Assembly (NCBI RefSeq): GCF_001499855.1
Contig: NZ_LQIK01000010.1
Coordinates: 1-64,000, forward strand
Length of the DNA stretch: 64,000 bases
Direction of reading: 5' to 3'
DNA from: Mycobacterium sp. GA-0227b
Lineage (GTDB): Bacteria; Actinomycetota; Actinomycetes; Mycobacteriales; Mycobacteriaceae
This document shows positions 8,617 to 18,163 of this stretch, piece after piece. A program made the translations under genes and the position numbers. Numbering within the stretch: the stretch's first letter is position 1; every line of letters begins with the position of its first letter. The notes beneath the pieces are model-generated. The model had not been told where the DNA came from. It saw only the letters and a program-made list of their open reading frames with translations, and did not search any database.

Positions 8617-9155
8617 CGCGGGTCGCACCGCTGCCACCGCCGTGGAGCACGCAGGACGCCGCAGGCATCAACGGGTGGGGGCACCCCGATCGCACCTACG
8701 AGCCCTTACTGCTGGTCCGTTGTCTTCAACGTCATCCGAATCTGGCAGCGCGGCTGCGGAAGCTGGGCGAGTCGCTCTACGTCGACGCGCGCCTTCCGCC
8801 GCGGCTGCGCACCATTGCGATCCTGCGGATCTGCGCTCTCCTGCGTTGCGAGTACGAGTGGGGTGGTCAGGCTGCGTTCTGGGGTCCGATCGCCGGTGTC
8901 AGCGACGACGAGTGTGATGCGCTGGTCACCGGCGCCGATCCGGGCTGGGGTGCGTTCGAGGAGGTGCTGATCGCCGCGGTCGACGAACTGGAGGACACCG
9001 GCTCGTGGTCGGACGACACGTGGAAAGCGTTGGGCGACAGCCTCAATGACGAGCAGCGGATGGAGTTGCTGGTCGCAGTCGGGTGGTACCGCACCATCTG
9101 CACGCTGTGCAACGGGATGGCGCTGCCGGTCGAGGGTTGGATGCGGCGCTGGCCG

Positions 9156-9167
<12 letters not shown>
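8613..9167 (+). CDS. Carboxymuconolactone decarboxylase / AhpD-like protein
   Basis: 184 residues. The core LRTIAILRICALLRCEYEWGGQ is the family helix that carries the catalytic segment. Its position is Cys-Glu-Tyr-Glu-Trp rather than the CxxC of AhpD, so peroxiredoxin-reductase chemistry is unlikely. Flanking helices (RHPNLAARLRKLGESLYVD; LNDEQRMELLVAVGWYRTIC) fit the all-alpha fold. It overlaps the amidohydrolase stop by four bases and probably acts in the same pathway. Its 3' end overlaps the convergent SDR gene by 12 bases. Precise substrate unknown. Confidence 0.85.
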
Positions 9168-9980
<813 letters not shown>

Positions 9981-9985
9981 ACATG

Positions 9986-10016
9986 AACCTAACGCTTGGC
10001 CGAGCGGACGTATTCT
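9986..10016. promoter_or_regulatory. Divergent leaderless promoters
   Basis: On the reverse strand TAGGTT (9991-9986) lies five bases before the SDR ATG. On the forward strand TATTCT (10011-10016) lies six bases before the PPOX-VOC ATG. Both fit the -10 to start spacing of leaderless mycobacterial genes. The -35 regions are not clear. Confidence 0.45.
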
Positions 10017-10022
10017 CGGCCT

Positions 10023-10763
10023 ATGAGCGTCAAGGTGGATCTCGACCGATTGGCCGACGTGCTGGGCGACTTCGCGTTCGCCTACCTGATCTCGGTCGGC
10101 GACGACTACCGCGCGCACACCGTCTTCGTCGAGCCCGTCTTCCGCGACGGCCGCCTCGACGTCGGCACGGTCGGCAGGCACACGCGCGAGAACACCGAGC
10201 GGCACGGCGACGTCACGGTCGTGTGGCCGCCGCGCGAGGCCGGCGGGTACTCGCTGATCGTCGATGGCCGCGCACAACCGTCGAACGAGACGCTGACAAT
10301 CGAACCGACCCGTGCGGTGCTGCACCGCAAGGCCACCGCGGAGTCGACGTCGACCAGCCCGGACTGTCGGCACGACTGCGTGCCGCTCGACGACAAGTCA
10401 CCCGCTGCCATGCGCACCACGCGCGTGATAGCTGATCTTCGGGTTGCCGACATCGAGGCCGCCAACAGCTTCTACGTCGACTTCCTGGGTTTGCGCACCG
10501 AAGAATTCAACTTGGGTTGGGTGGCCCGCTACACCTCCCCGGACACCGGAGCCAACGTCCAATTGGTCACCCGTGATGCGACCGCCCCGGAGGATCCCGT
10601 GGTGTCGGTATGCGTCGACGACGTCGGCGCCGCGTACGCAGACGCGCAGCAGCGCGGCTATGAGATCGTGCATCCGCTGACGACGGAGGCGTGGGGGGTG
10701 CAACGCTTCTTCGTCCGGGCACCGGACGGCAACGTCCTCAACATCGTCGACCACCCGGCCTGA
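10023..10763 (+). CDS. In-frame fusion: pyridoxamine-5'-phosphate-oxidase-like domain plus VOC domain
   Basis: 246 residues without an internal stop. Residues about 1-121 form a flavin/F420-binding split-barrel PPOX domain (DFAFAYLISVGDDYRAHTV; GRHTRENTERHGDVTVVWPP; GGYSLIVDGRA), with the Cys/His-containing end DCRHDCVPL that closes stand-alone mycobacterial PPOX proteins. A short linker then leads to a Met at residue 130 (base 10410) and a complete VOC unit (RTTRVIADLRVADIEAANSF through FFVRAPDGNVLNIVDHP). Each half looks intact. Either this is a genuine bifunctional protein or a lost stop joined two formerly separate genes. No reaction is predictable. Start by the leaderless -10 box. Confidence 0.8.
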   Translation: MSVKVDLDRLADVLGDFAFAYLISVGDDYRAHTVFVEPVFRDGRLDVGTVGRHTRENTERHGDVTVVWPPREAGGYSLIVDGRAQPSNETLTIEPTRAVLHRKATAESTSTSPDCRHDCVPLDDKSPAAMRTTRVIADLRVADIEAANSFYVDFLGLRTEEFNLGWVARYTSPDTGANVQLVTRDATAPEDPVVSVCVDDVGAAYADAQQRGYEIVHPLTTEAWGVQRFFVRAPDGNVLNIVDHPA

Positions 10764-10773
10764 CGCCGGCGCC

Positions 10774-11286
10774 TCAAACGCCCGTAGCGCCGTCGATCCG
10801 CTCGCGGATGAGGTCGGCTTGCCCGCAGTGGCGGGCGTACTCGCCGATCATGTGCAGGTAGATCCACCGCAGGCTGACTTCACCGCCGTTGAAAGGGCAG
10901 GTGTCGGTCAGGTCGCGGGTGGCGCAGTTTGCGCGGGCCTGCATGATCTCGGTGCGCCAAACCGCTTGCGCCGCAGCGAAAGTCGACTGCTCTGACAGGT
11001 CGAACCCACCGTCGTGGCCGGACGCGCGAACTGTCGAGCCGTAAATCGGCGGGGCGTCTTCACCGGCCAGCACGCGGCGGAACCAGTTGCGTTCCACCTC
11101 GGCCATGTGCTGGACCAGTCCGAGCAGGGTCAGCGGCGACGGTTCGACGCTGGCGGTGCTCAGTTCGACGTCGTCCATCCCTTCGCACTTCATGGCCAGC
11201 GTCGCGCGGTAGAAGTCGAGCCATGCTTCCAGCGTCGTGCGTTCGTCGGCGTTCAGCGGCGGGGCGAGCCGTTCGATTTCCGTCAC
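10774..11286 (-). CDS. DinB-like protein (DUF664-type)
   Basis: 170 residues with the DUF664 pattern: an N-terminal ADERTTLEAWLDFYRATLAMKC helix, LTLLGLVQHMAEVERNWFRRVLAGE with the first metal His, and the end LRWIYLHMIGEYARHCGQADLIRERIDG with two further His. This three-His arrangement is the metal site of DinB-superfamily thiol transferases. The GTG at 11286 fits where the fold starts, although the frame is open further upstream without matching family sequence. It converges on the PPOX-VOC gene with a ten-base gap. The role is probably mycothiol-linked but unproven. Confidence 0.83.
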   Translation of the reverse strand: MTEIERLAPPLNADERTTLEAWLDFYRATLAMKCEGMDDVELSTASVEPSPLTLLGLVQHMAEVERNWFRRVLAGEDAPPIYGSTVRASGHDGGFDLSEQSTFAAAQAVWRTEIMQARANCATRDLTDTCPFNGGEVSLRWIYLHMIGEYARHCGQADLIRERIDGATGV

Positions 11287-11367
11287 GGGGACAATACAAC
11301 CGCAGTTATCCACAGGTTGGCGACAAGCGCCCTTTCGACCGCCGCGGTTGTGGGCTGCTATTGAGCG

Positions 11368-12205
11368 GTGGCGGATTTCGAACGCATCCTCGCTGCAAAC
11401 GGCGGAGTCGTGTCCGTGGCACAGTTGCGCACAGCAGGATGGTCGTATTCGCAGATCAAGAAGCTGCCGCAGGGTTGGCGGCCGGTCCGGCGGGGTTGGT
11501 ACGTCAGTCCGGCTGCCAACCCTCACGTCGTTCGAGCCGTTTCGGCCGGGGGTGTGCTTGGTTGCGTGTCGGCGCTACGCCACCGGCACATTTGGGTTTC
11601 CCGATTCCGAATTGCACATCCGCTATTCCGCCCGAGCACGCCGGTCCCGTCCCGGAGTTCGCTCCTGCCAGCCCCACCGTCTGAATCCACCCACCATCGG
11701 TGCGATCGACCCGATAGAGATCGCGGTGGCGTCGGCGGCGAACTGTCTCGATGCGGAAGGGTTGGTCATCGTGCTCGACTCGATGCTGAACAAGCGGATG
11801 ATCGACATGGCAGATGCGAGATCAATTGTCGCAGCATCGCGTTTCGCACGCCTCAACCTCGCCGAGCGGTGCGACCCCAAGAGCGAATCGGGAACAGAGA
11901 CGATGATCAGGTTGCGGCTGCGGGCCGCCGGAATCCACTTGCGGACTCAAGTGGTGATTGCGGGAGTGGGGCGCGTCGACTTTCTCGTGGGCAATCGTCT
12001 CATCATCGAAGCCGACAGCCGCGAGCACCACCTGCCCAAGTACCAGGTGGACCGGACACGGGACAGAGTTGCGACCGGGTTGGGGTATCTGGTGATTCGG
12101 CTGACGTATGAGGATGTCGTGCATCGCTGGGACGTGGTGTTCGCCGACATTCAATCTGTTATTCGGCGGCGATGGCATCGCCGTGCAATCACAACGTCAG
12201 TCTGA
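11368..12205 (+). pseudogene. Frameshifted AbiEi-type antitoxin / DUF559 protein
   Basis: Two adjoining frames make one recognisable protein. The first (GTG at 11368) encodes an AbiEi-like winged-helix N terminus: ADFERILAANGGVVSVAQLR, then QGWRPVRRGWYV. It loses homology after SALRHRHIWV near base 11598. The second frame resumes with PDSELHIRYSARARRSRPGV and runs to a DUF559/Vsr-like nuclease domain (VDFLVGNRLIIEADSREHH, GLGYLVIRLTYEDVV). Removing one T from GGGTTTCCC (11594-11602) restores a single frame, so this is a one-base insertion or a sequencing error. The missing toxin partner (AbiEii) is normal for this orphan mycobacterial family. Confidence 0.75.
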
Positions 12206-12245
12206 GAGCGTCGCCGTGGATATATAGCCGCGACGACGCTCTCAG
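12202..12245 (+). terminator. Hairpin at the end of the AbiEi-like pseudogene
   Basis: CTGAGAGCGTCG (12202-12213) and CGACGCTCTCAG (12234-12245) are perfect complements around a 20-base loop. The arms extend further as CAACGT/ACGTTG across a small internal loop. The stem covers the stop codon. No U tract, so an intrinsic-like terminator or a transcript-end structure. Confidence 0.55.
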
Positions 12246-12266
12246 CGCGACGTTGCGTCAGGCACG

Positions 12267-12302
12267 AAAAAGCCCGGCCTGCCGAAGCAGACCGGGCTCT
12301 TT
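12267..12302 (-). terminator. Rho-independent terminator of groEL2
   Basis: On the reverse strand AGCCCGG...TTCGG...CCGGGCT forms a GC-rich stem followed directly by a run of five U. It sits 15 bases after the groEL2 stop at 12317. It is the clearest canonical terminator in the window. Confidence 0.85.
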
Positions 12303-12316
12303 CCAGTGGGACAGAC

Positions 12317-14005
<1,689 letters not shown>

Positions 14006-14087
14006 TCAAAGCTGCGGTCGGGTGCAGTGCCCGCGACGGACGGCTCGGGTGTGCTCCGCAGATGCGGCCCGTTGCCTCACCGTCCCG

Positions 14088-14116
14088 ACCTAGCACTCAC
14101 CGGTCGCGAGTGCCAA
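14088..14116 (-). promoter_or_regulatory. CIRCE operator (HrcA) overlapping a groEL2 promoter, proximal copy
   Basis: TAGCACTC (14091-14098), nine bases, GAGTGCCA (14108-14115) matches the CIRCE consensus TTAGCACTC-N9-GAGTGCTAA with small deviations. On the reverse strand TTGGCA (14116-14111), 17 bases and CTAGGT (14093-14088) make a promoter whose spacer is the operator, so HrcA binding would block RNA polymerase directly. Confidence 0.85.
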
Positions 14117-14124
14117 TTGCATTT

Positions 14125-14150
14125 CTAGCACTCGGCCATGGCGAGTGCAA
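14125..14150 (-). promoter_or_regulatory. CIRCE operator (HrcA), distal copy
   Basis: TAGCACTC (14126-14133), nine bases, GAGTGCAA (14143-14150): a second CIRCE element 35 bases from the first. On the reverse strand it overlaps TTGCAC...CTAGAA at 16-base spacing, a possible second promoter. Confidence 0.85.
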
Positions 14151-14224
14151 GGTCGTTCGGCGCCGCGTTCCCGCCGCTCGCGGCCCGTCAACGCGCGTCG
14201 GCCCGGTGTGGCAGGCTGACGCTG

Positions 14225-14734
14225 ATGTCGCTGTGGGATCCCCGGAACGTGCCACCCTATCCGCCGGCCCGCTACACCGCGGAGGAGCCGGAGGCCAGTG
14301 CCTGGTTGCGGCGCGCCACCGAGCCCGCGGACTACGACGCATTCGGTCTGGTGAAGTACCACTATCTGGCGAACCAAAAGGCGACCGACGGCGACTACGG
14401 GCTCTACCGCGTGGAGATCGCGCCCAACGGCGGCGGACCCGGACCGCACTTCCACCGCGCCATCTCCGAGGCGTTCTTCGTGTTGTCCGGCACGGTCAGG
14501 CTCTACGACGGTAGGGACTGGATCGACGGGCACCCGCACGACTTCCTCTATGTGCCACCGGGCGGCGTCCACGGCTTCCGCAACGAGGCAGACGAGCCGA
14601 CGTCGCTGCTGATGTTGTTTGCTCCGGGCGCGCCGCGCGAGGCGTACTTCGAAGGGTTGGCCCAACTCGGCGAGCTCACCGACGAGGAGCGCAGCCAGTG
14701 GTTCACCAAGCATGACAATCACTTCGTGGAGTGA
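14225..14734 (+). CDS. Cupin-domain protein
   Basis: 169 residues with one cupin barrel. Motif 1 is GPGPHFHRAISEAFFVLSG (His-x-His and Glu metal ligands) and motif 2 is HDFLYVPPGGVHGFRN (third His). The remainder is a 40-residue N-terminal lead and a C-terminal helical tail (EEAYFEGLAQ-like, here REAYFEGLAQLGELTDEERS). Small stand-alone cupins may be dioxygenases, isomerases or binding proteins, so no reaction is assigned. The ATG at 14225 (MSLWDPRNVPPYP) was preferred over an upstream in-frame ATG at 14138, because that one lies inside the CIRCE element and encodes low-complexity sequence. Divergent from groEL2. Confidence 0.87.
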   Translation: MSLWDPRNVPPYPPARYTAEEPEASAWLRRATEPADYDAFGLVKYHYLANQKATDGDYGLYRVEIAPNGGGPGPHFHRAISEAFFVLSGTVRLYDGRDWIDGHPHDFLYVPPGGVHGFRNEADEPTSLLMLFAPGAPREAYFEGLAQLGELTDEERSQWFTKHDNHFVE

Positions 14735-14816
14735 CACGCCGCACGACACGCTTTGAAAGGTGCGCGGCCGTAATCCGTTGCGCTAGGCTGCTGTCCGATC
14801 AGTGAGGAGTCTCTGG

Positions 14817-16514
14817 GTGCGGGCAGAAGCAGCGCCCGACACCCAGGCTTTGCGAGGCTGGCAGCGTCGGGCATTGGTGCGGTATCTTGGCGCCAAACCG
14901 CGCGATTTCCTTGCCGTGGCAACTCCCGGCGCGGGTAAGACGACGTTTGCCCTGCGCGTGGCCGGTGAGCTGTTGGCCGACGGCACCGTCGAGCGGATCA
15001 CCGTCGTCGTGCCGACCGAACACCTCAAAATCCAGTGGGCGCTGGCCGCCGCGAGGCTCGGCCTCTCGCTGGACCCGAAGTTCTCCAACAGCGCCTCGCA
15101 CACTTCCTCGGAGTACCACGGCGTCGTCGTCACCTACGCCCAGGTGGCCAGCCACCCGACCCGGCATCGGGTGCGCACCGAGAACTACCGCACGCTCGTC
15201 GTCTTCGACGAGATCCACCACGGCGGCGACGCGAAGAGCTGGGGCGAGGCGATGCGCGAGGCGTTCGGCGACGCCACCCGCCGACTGTCGCTGACCGGCA
15301 CCCCGTTCCGCAGCGACGACAGCCCGATCCCGTTCGTCACCTACGAACCCGACGGTGAAGGGGTCCTGCGCTCACGCGCCGACCACATCTACGGCTACTC
15401 CGACGCGCTGGCCGACGGCGTGGTGCGGCCGGTGGTGTTCCTGGCCTACTCCGGCGAGGCACGCTGGCGCACCAGCGCCGGCGAGGAGTATGCGGCGCGG
15501 CTCGGCGAACCACTCAACGCCGAGCAGACCGCACGCGCGTGGCGCACCGTGCTCAACCCCGAGGGCGAGTGGATTCCCGCGGTTCTGCAGGCCGCCGACA
15601 CCCGGCTCACGCAGTTGCGCAACGGCGGCGTGCCCGACGCGGGGGCGATGGTGATCGCGTCGGACCAGAAGGCGGCACGCGCCTACGCCAAGGTGCTCAC
15701 CACGCTGACCGGGGAACCGCCGACGCTCGTGCTCTCCGACGATCCCGGGTCCTCGGAGCGCATCGCCGAGTACGCGGGGGGCAGCAGCCGCTGGCTGGTC
15801 GCCGTGCGCATGGTTTCCGAGGGTGTCGACGTGCCGCGGCTGGCCGTCGGCGTATACGCGACCAGCGCGTCGACCCCGCTGTTCTTCGCCCAGGCGATCG
15901 GCCGCTTCGTCCGATCCCGTCGTCCCGGCGAGACCGCGAGCATCTTCCTGCCGTCGGTGCCTGCGCTGCTCGACCTGGCCAGCGAGATGGAGGCGCAGCG
16001 CGACCACGTGCTCGGCAGGCCGCACCGCGAGTCGCAGGGCGAGTGGGACGACGCGGCCCTCGAGGAGGCCAACAAACAGAAAGACGAGGCGGGCGAGCTC
16101 GACAACGGTTTCGAGATGCTGGGCGCCGACGCCGAGCTCGACCAGGTCATCTTCGACGGCTCCTCGTTCGGCACCGCAACGCCTGCGGGCAGCGAGGAGG
16201 AGGCCGACTACCTCGGCATCCCCGGGCTGCTCGACGCGGATCAGATGCGAGACCTGTTGCGCCGCAGGCAGGAAGAACAGTTGACTCGCCAGACCGCCTC
16301 GGGCGAGGTGCCCCGGGTGTCCACCCACGGCCAGCTCCGCGAACTACGCAAGGAGCTCAACACGCTGGTGTCCATCGCGCACCACCGCACCGGCAAGCCA
16401 CACGGCTGGATCCACAAGGAGCTGCGCCGGATCTGCGGCGGGCCGGCCGTCGCGGCGGCCACGACGGATCAGCTGCGGGCCCGCATCGAGGCGGTCCGCA
16501 GCCTCCAGCCTTAG
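14817..16514 (+). CDS. DEAD/DEAH-box superfamily 2 helicase
   Basis: 565 residues. Visible motifs: Q-like RGWQRRALVRYL, Walker A ATPGAGKTTFALRVA, Walker B VVFDEIHH (DEIH), motif III SLTGTPFRS, motif V VRMVSEGVDVPRLAVGVYAT and motif VI QAIGRFVRSRR. Together these give a complete RecA1/RecA2 helicase core of the type III restriction/RAD25-like group. The C-terminal 130 residues are acidic, then a helical segment (THGQLRELRKELNTLVSIAH) of unknown role. GTG at 14817 is preferred because GAGGAG lies seven bases before it; a GTG at 14802 is in frame but has no ribosome site. Its role in DNA or RNA metabolism is unknown. Confidence 0.9.
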   Translation: MRAEAAPDTQALRGWQRRALVRYLGAKPRDFLAVATPGAGKTTFALRVAGELLADGTVERITVVVPTEHLKIQWALAAARLGLSLDPKFSNSASHTSSEYHGVVVTYAQVASHPTRHRVRTENYRTLVVFDEIHHGGDAKSWGEAMREAFGDATRRLSLTGTPFRSDDSPIPFVTYEPDGEGVLRSRADHIYGYSDALADGVVRPVVFLAYSGEARWRTSAGEEYAARLGEPLNAEQTARAWRTVLNPEGEWIPAVLQAADTRLTQLRNGGVPDAGAMVIASDQKAARAYAKVLTTLTGEPPTLVLSDDPGSSERIAEYAGGSSRWLVAVRMVSEGVDVPRLAVGVYATSASTPLFFAQAIGRFVRSRRPGETASIFLPSVPALLDLASEMEAQRDHVLGRPHRESQGEWDDAALEEANKQKDEAGELDNGFEMLGADAELDQVIFDGSSFGTATPAGSEEEADYLGIPGLLDADQMRDLLRRRQEEQLTRQTASGEVPRVSTHGQLRELRKELNTLVSIAHHRTGKPHGWIHKELRRICGGPAVAAATTDQLRARIEAVRSLQP

Positions 16515-17011
16515 CGGCGCGCCTCGGCCACGGATGCCAGGTTCTTGAGCGAATTGTCCAGGTGCGACGGGTCGAACGGTGGAAACGGGATGTCGCGACG
16601 GTACGACGCGGGAACATTCGACCAGTCATAGGTCAACGTGACCGCCGTGCTGCCCGGCCCCGAGGCCTCGAGGTCGTACCGCCACACCCAACCGCCGAAT
16701 TCGACTTCCGCGCCGGGCATCATGTTGCCTCGGTCGTCGGGGCCCTGGCCTGGTTGCCACGCGATCGCGTTCGGGCGGTCGAGGATCTCGACGCGGTTGG
16801 ACATCTCGTAGGCCTTCGCGGGATGGTTGTCGTGGTACATCGCCATCCGGAAGATCTGGCCTGGCTCGGCGAGTGTCTTTCCGTCCAGCGATTCGCGCAC
16901 CCAGCCCGTGCCGTCGATGTCCTGATGTGTCGAGGGGTCGGCCAGCACGTCGAACACGGTCTCGATTCCAGCGTTGACGGTTGTTCTCGCCTGTATGCGT
17001 TCTTCAGTCAT
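16511..17011 (-). CDS. SRPBCC (polyketide cyclase/START-like) family protein
   Basis: 166 residues forming one helix-grip fold: it begins ERIQARTTVNAGIETVFDVLADP, then DGTGWVRESLDG, and ends with the long C-terminal helix HLDNSLKNLASVAEARR. Such proteins bind hydrophobic ligands, and no catalytic motif is defined. ATG at 17011. Its end overlaps the convergent helicase gene by four bases. Separated from the small membrane-protein gene (17048-17320) by 36 bases on the same strand, so it may be the last gene of that operon. Confidence 0.85.
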   Translation of the reverse strand: MTEERIQARTTVNAGIETVFDVLADPSTHQDIDGTGWVRESLDGKTLAEPGQIFRMAMYHDNHPAKAYEMSNRVEILDRPNAIAWQPGQGPDDRGNMMPGAEVEFGGWVWRYDLEASGPGSTAVTLTYDWSNVPASYRRDIPFPPFDPSHLDNSLKNLASVAEARR

Positions 17012-17047
17012 GTCGGTACTGACTGGCCCGGCCGCGAGAAGTCATCG

Positions 17048-17320
17048 CTAAAACACCCCGCAGCCGGCCACCCCGCATACCAGCGAGCTGACCAACAGCA
17101 GCGGCCAGAGCGCCACCGCGACCACCAGCGCCGCGATGTTGGCGAAGATCGTGAAGTCGCCGGACAACGCCGCCTCCAACTGCCCGAGCAGCTCGATGTG
17201 GAACATCGCATACCCGACGCCGATGACCGTGTAGAGCAACGCGAGCCACAACGCGAGCTCGAGGTAGGTATTGATGCCCCGCTGCAGCAGCATCTGCTGC
17301 ATCCGTTGCCACATCGTCAT
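17048..17320 (-). CDS. Small membrane protein
   Basis: 90 residues starting MTMWQRMQQMLLQRGINTYL, with a hydrophobic helix at about 21-40 (LALWLALLYTVIGVGYAMF) and a second at about 60-88 (IAALVVAVALWPLLLVSSLVCGVAGCGVF). No family recognised. It resembles in topology the 74-residue protein at 54820-55044 (two helices flanking LAGDF/GADLV-type loops), so both may belong to one mycobacterial family. The ATG overlaps the stop of the HAD gene (ATGA), showing translational coupling. Confidence 0.7.
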   Translation of the reverse strand: MTMWQRMQQMLLQRGINTYLELALWLALLYTVIGVGYAMFHIELLGQLEAALSGDFTIFANIAALVVAVALWPLLLVSSLVCGVAGCGVF

Positions 17321-18138
17321 CCCCCGAGCTCGAGCAGTTCGGGCAGATCGGCGACGGAGTCGAGTACGTGGTTCGGCTGCATCGCGAATTCGTCTGCGGC
17401 CCAACGGTCGAGCGTGTCCTGGCGGAATTTTCCGGTGCGCACGAGAACCCCGGTCATGCCGACCACCTGCGCGGCCAGCACGTCGTTGTTGAGGTCGTCA
17501 CCGATCATGTACATCTCATCGGGCTCGACGCCGAGACGGCTTGCCGCAGCGAGGAACCCCTCGGGTGCGGGCTTACCGACCGCGGTGGCTTTGCGGCCGG
17601 ACGTCTCCTCCATCCCGATGAGGTACATGCCGGTGTCGATGCGCAACCCGTCGGTCGTCGTCCATGCGGTGCTGCGGTGCATCGCGACCACCGGGACACC
17701 CTGAGCCATCCAGTCGTAGACCCACGACAGCGTCAGGTGGGTGTACTGCGGGCCCGCGCCGCCCAGCAGCACCACGTCCGGGGCGTCGGGGGCTTGGGGC
17801 CCGTCGAACTCGTCCGAATACACGATGTCGATACCAGGCATGTCCTCGGCGATCTGCCCGCTGTTGACCAGGAAACACCGGGCGTCGGGATAGGTGTCGC
17901 GGACGTACTGCGCGGTCAGCACCGCTGCGGTGATCACCTCGTCGGGGCGGACATGCATCCCCGCCTCGGTGAGCAACTCGGCGATCTGCCCGCGGGTCTT
18001 CGTCGTCGTGTTGGTCAGGTACGCGCAGGCAATCTGGTTGTCGGTCAACGCCCGCACGGTGTCTGCCGCACCGGCGATCGGCTGCCACGACGTCACCAGC
18101 ACGCCGTCGATGTCGAACAGCACCCCACCGATCGCCAT
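17317..18138 (-). CDS. HAD-superfamily subclass IIA hydrolase
   Basis: 273 residues with all four HAD motifs: DIDGVLV (nucleophile Asp), LTNTTTKT (motif II), GKPAPEGF (Lys) and IGDDLNNDVLAAQ (acidic motif). The IIA cap is the segment between motifs II and III. Closest in layout to phospholysine/phosphohistidine inorganic pyrophosphate phosphatase-like and NagD-like phosphatases. Substrate unknown, probably a small phosphorylated metabolite. First gene of a coupled pair with the small membrane protein. Confidence 0.9.
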   Translation of the reverse strand: MAIGGVLFDIDGVLVTSWQPIAGAADTVRALTDNQIACAYLTNTTTKTRGQIAELLTEAGMHVRPDEVITAAVLTAQYVRDTYPDARCFLVNSGQIAEDMPGIDIVYSDEFDGPQAPDAPDVVLLGGAGPQYTHLTLSWVYDWMAQGVPVVAMHRSTAWTTTDGLRIDTGMYLIGMEETSGRKATAVGKPAPEGFLAAASRLGVEPDEMYMIGDDLNNDVLAAQVVGMTGVLVRTGKFRQDTLDRWAADEFAMQPNHVLDSVADLPELLELGG

Positions 18139-18163
18139 GGCCCGACAGTAAACGGCGCGCCGG

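Noticed and set aside
11306..11314. Perfect DnaA-box-like TTATCCACA
   Set aside because: It is single, with no neighbouring boxes, AT-rich unwinding element, dnaA or dnaN. Not an origin.
14138..14224. Earlier ATG for the cupin gene
   Set aside because: It lies inside the second CIRCE element and encodes low-complexity sequence without family match.
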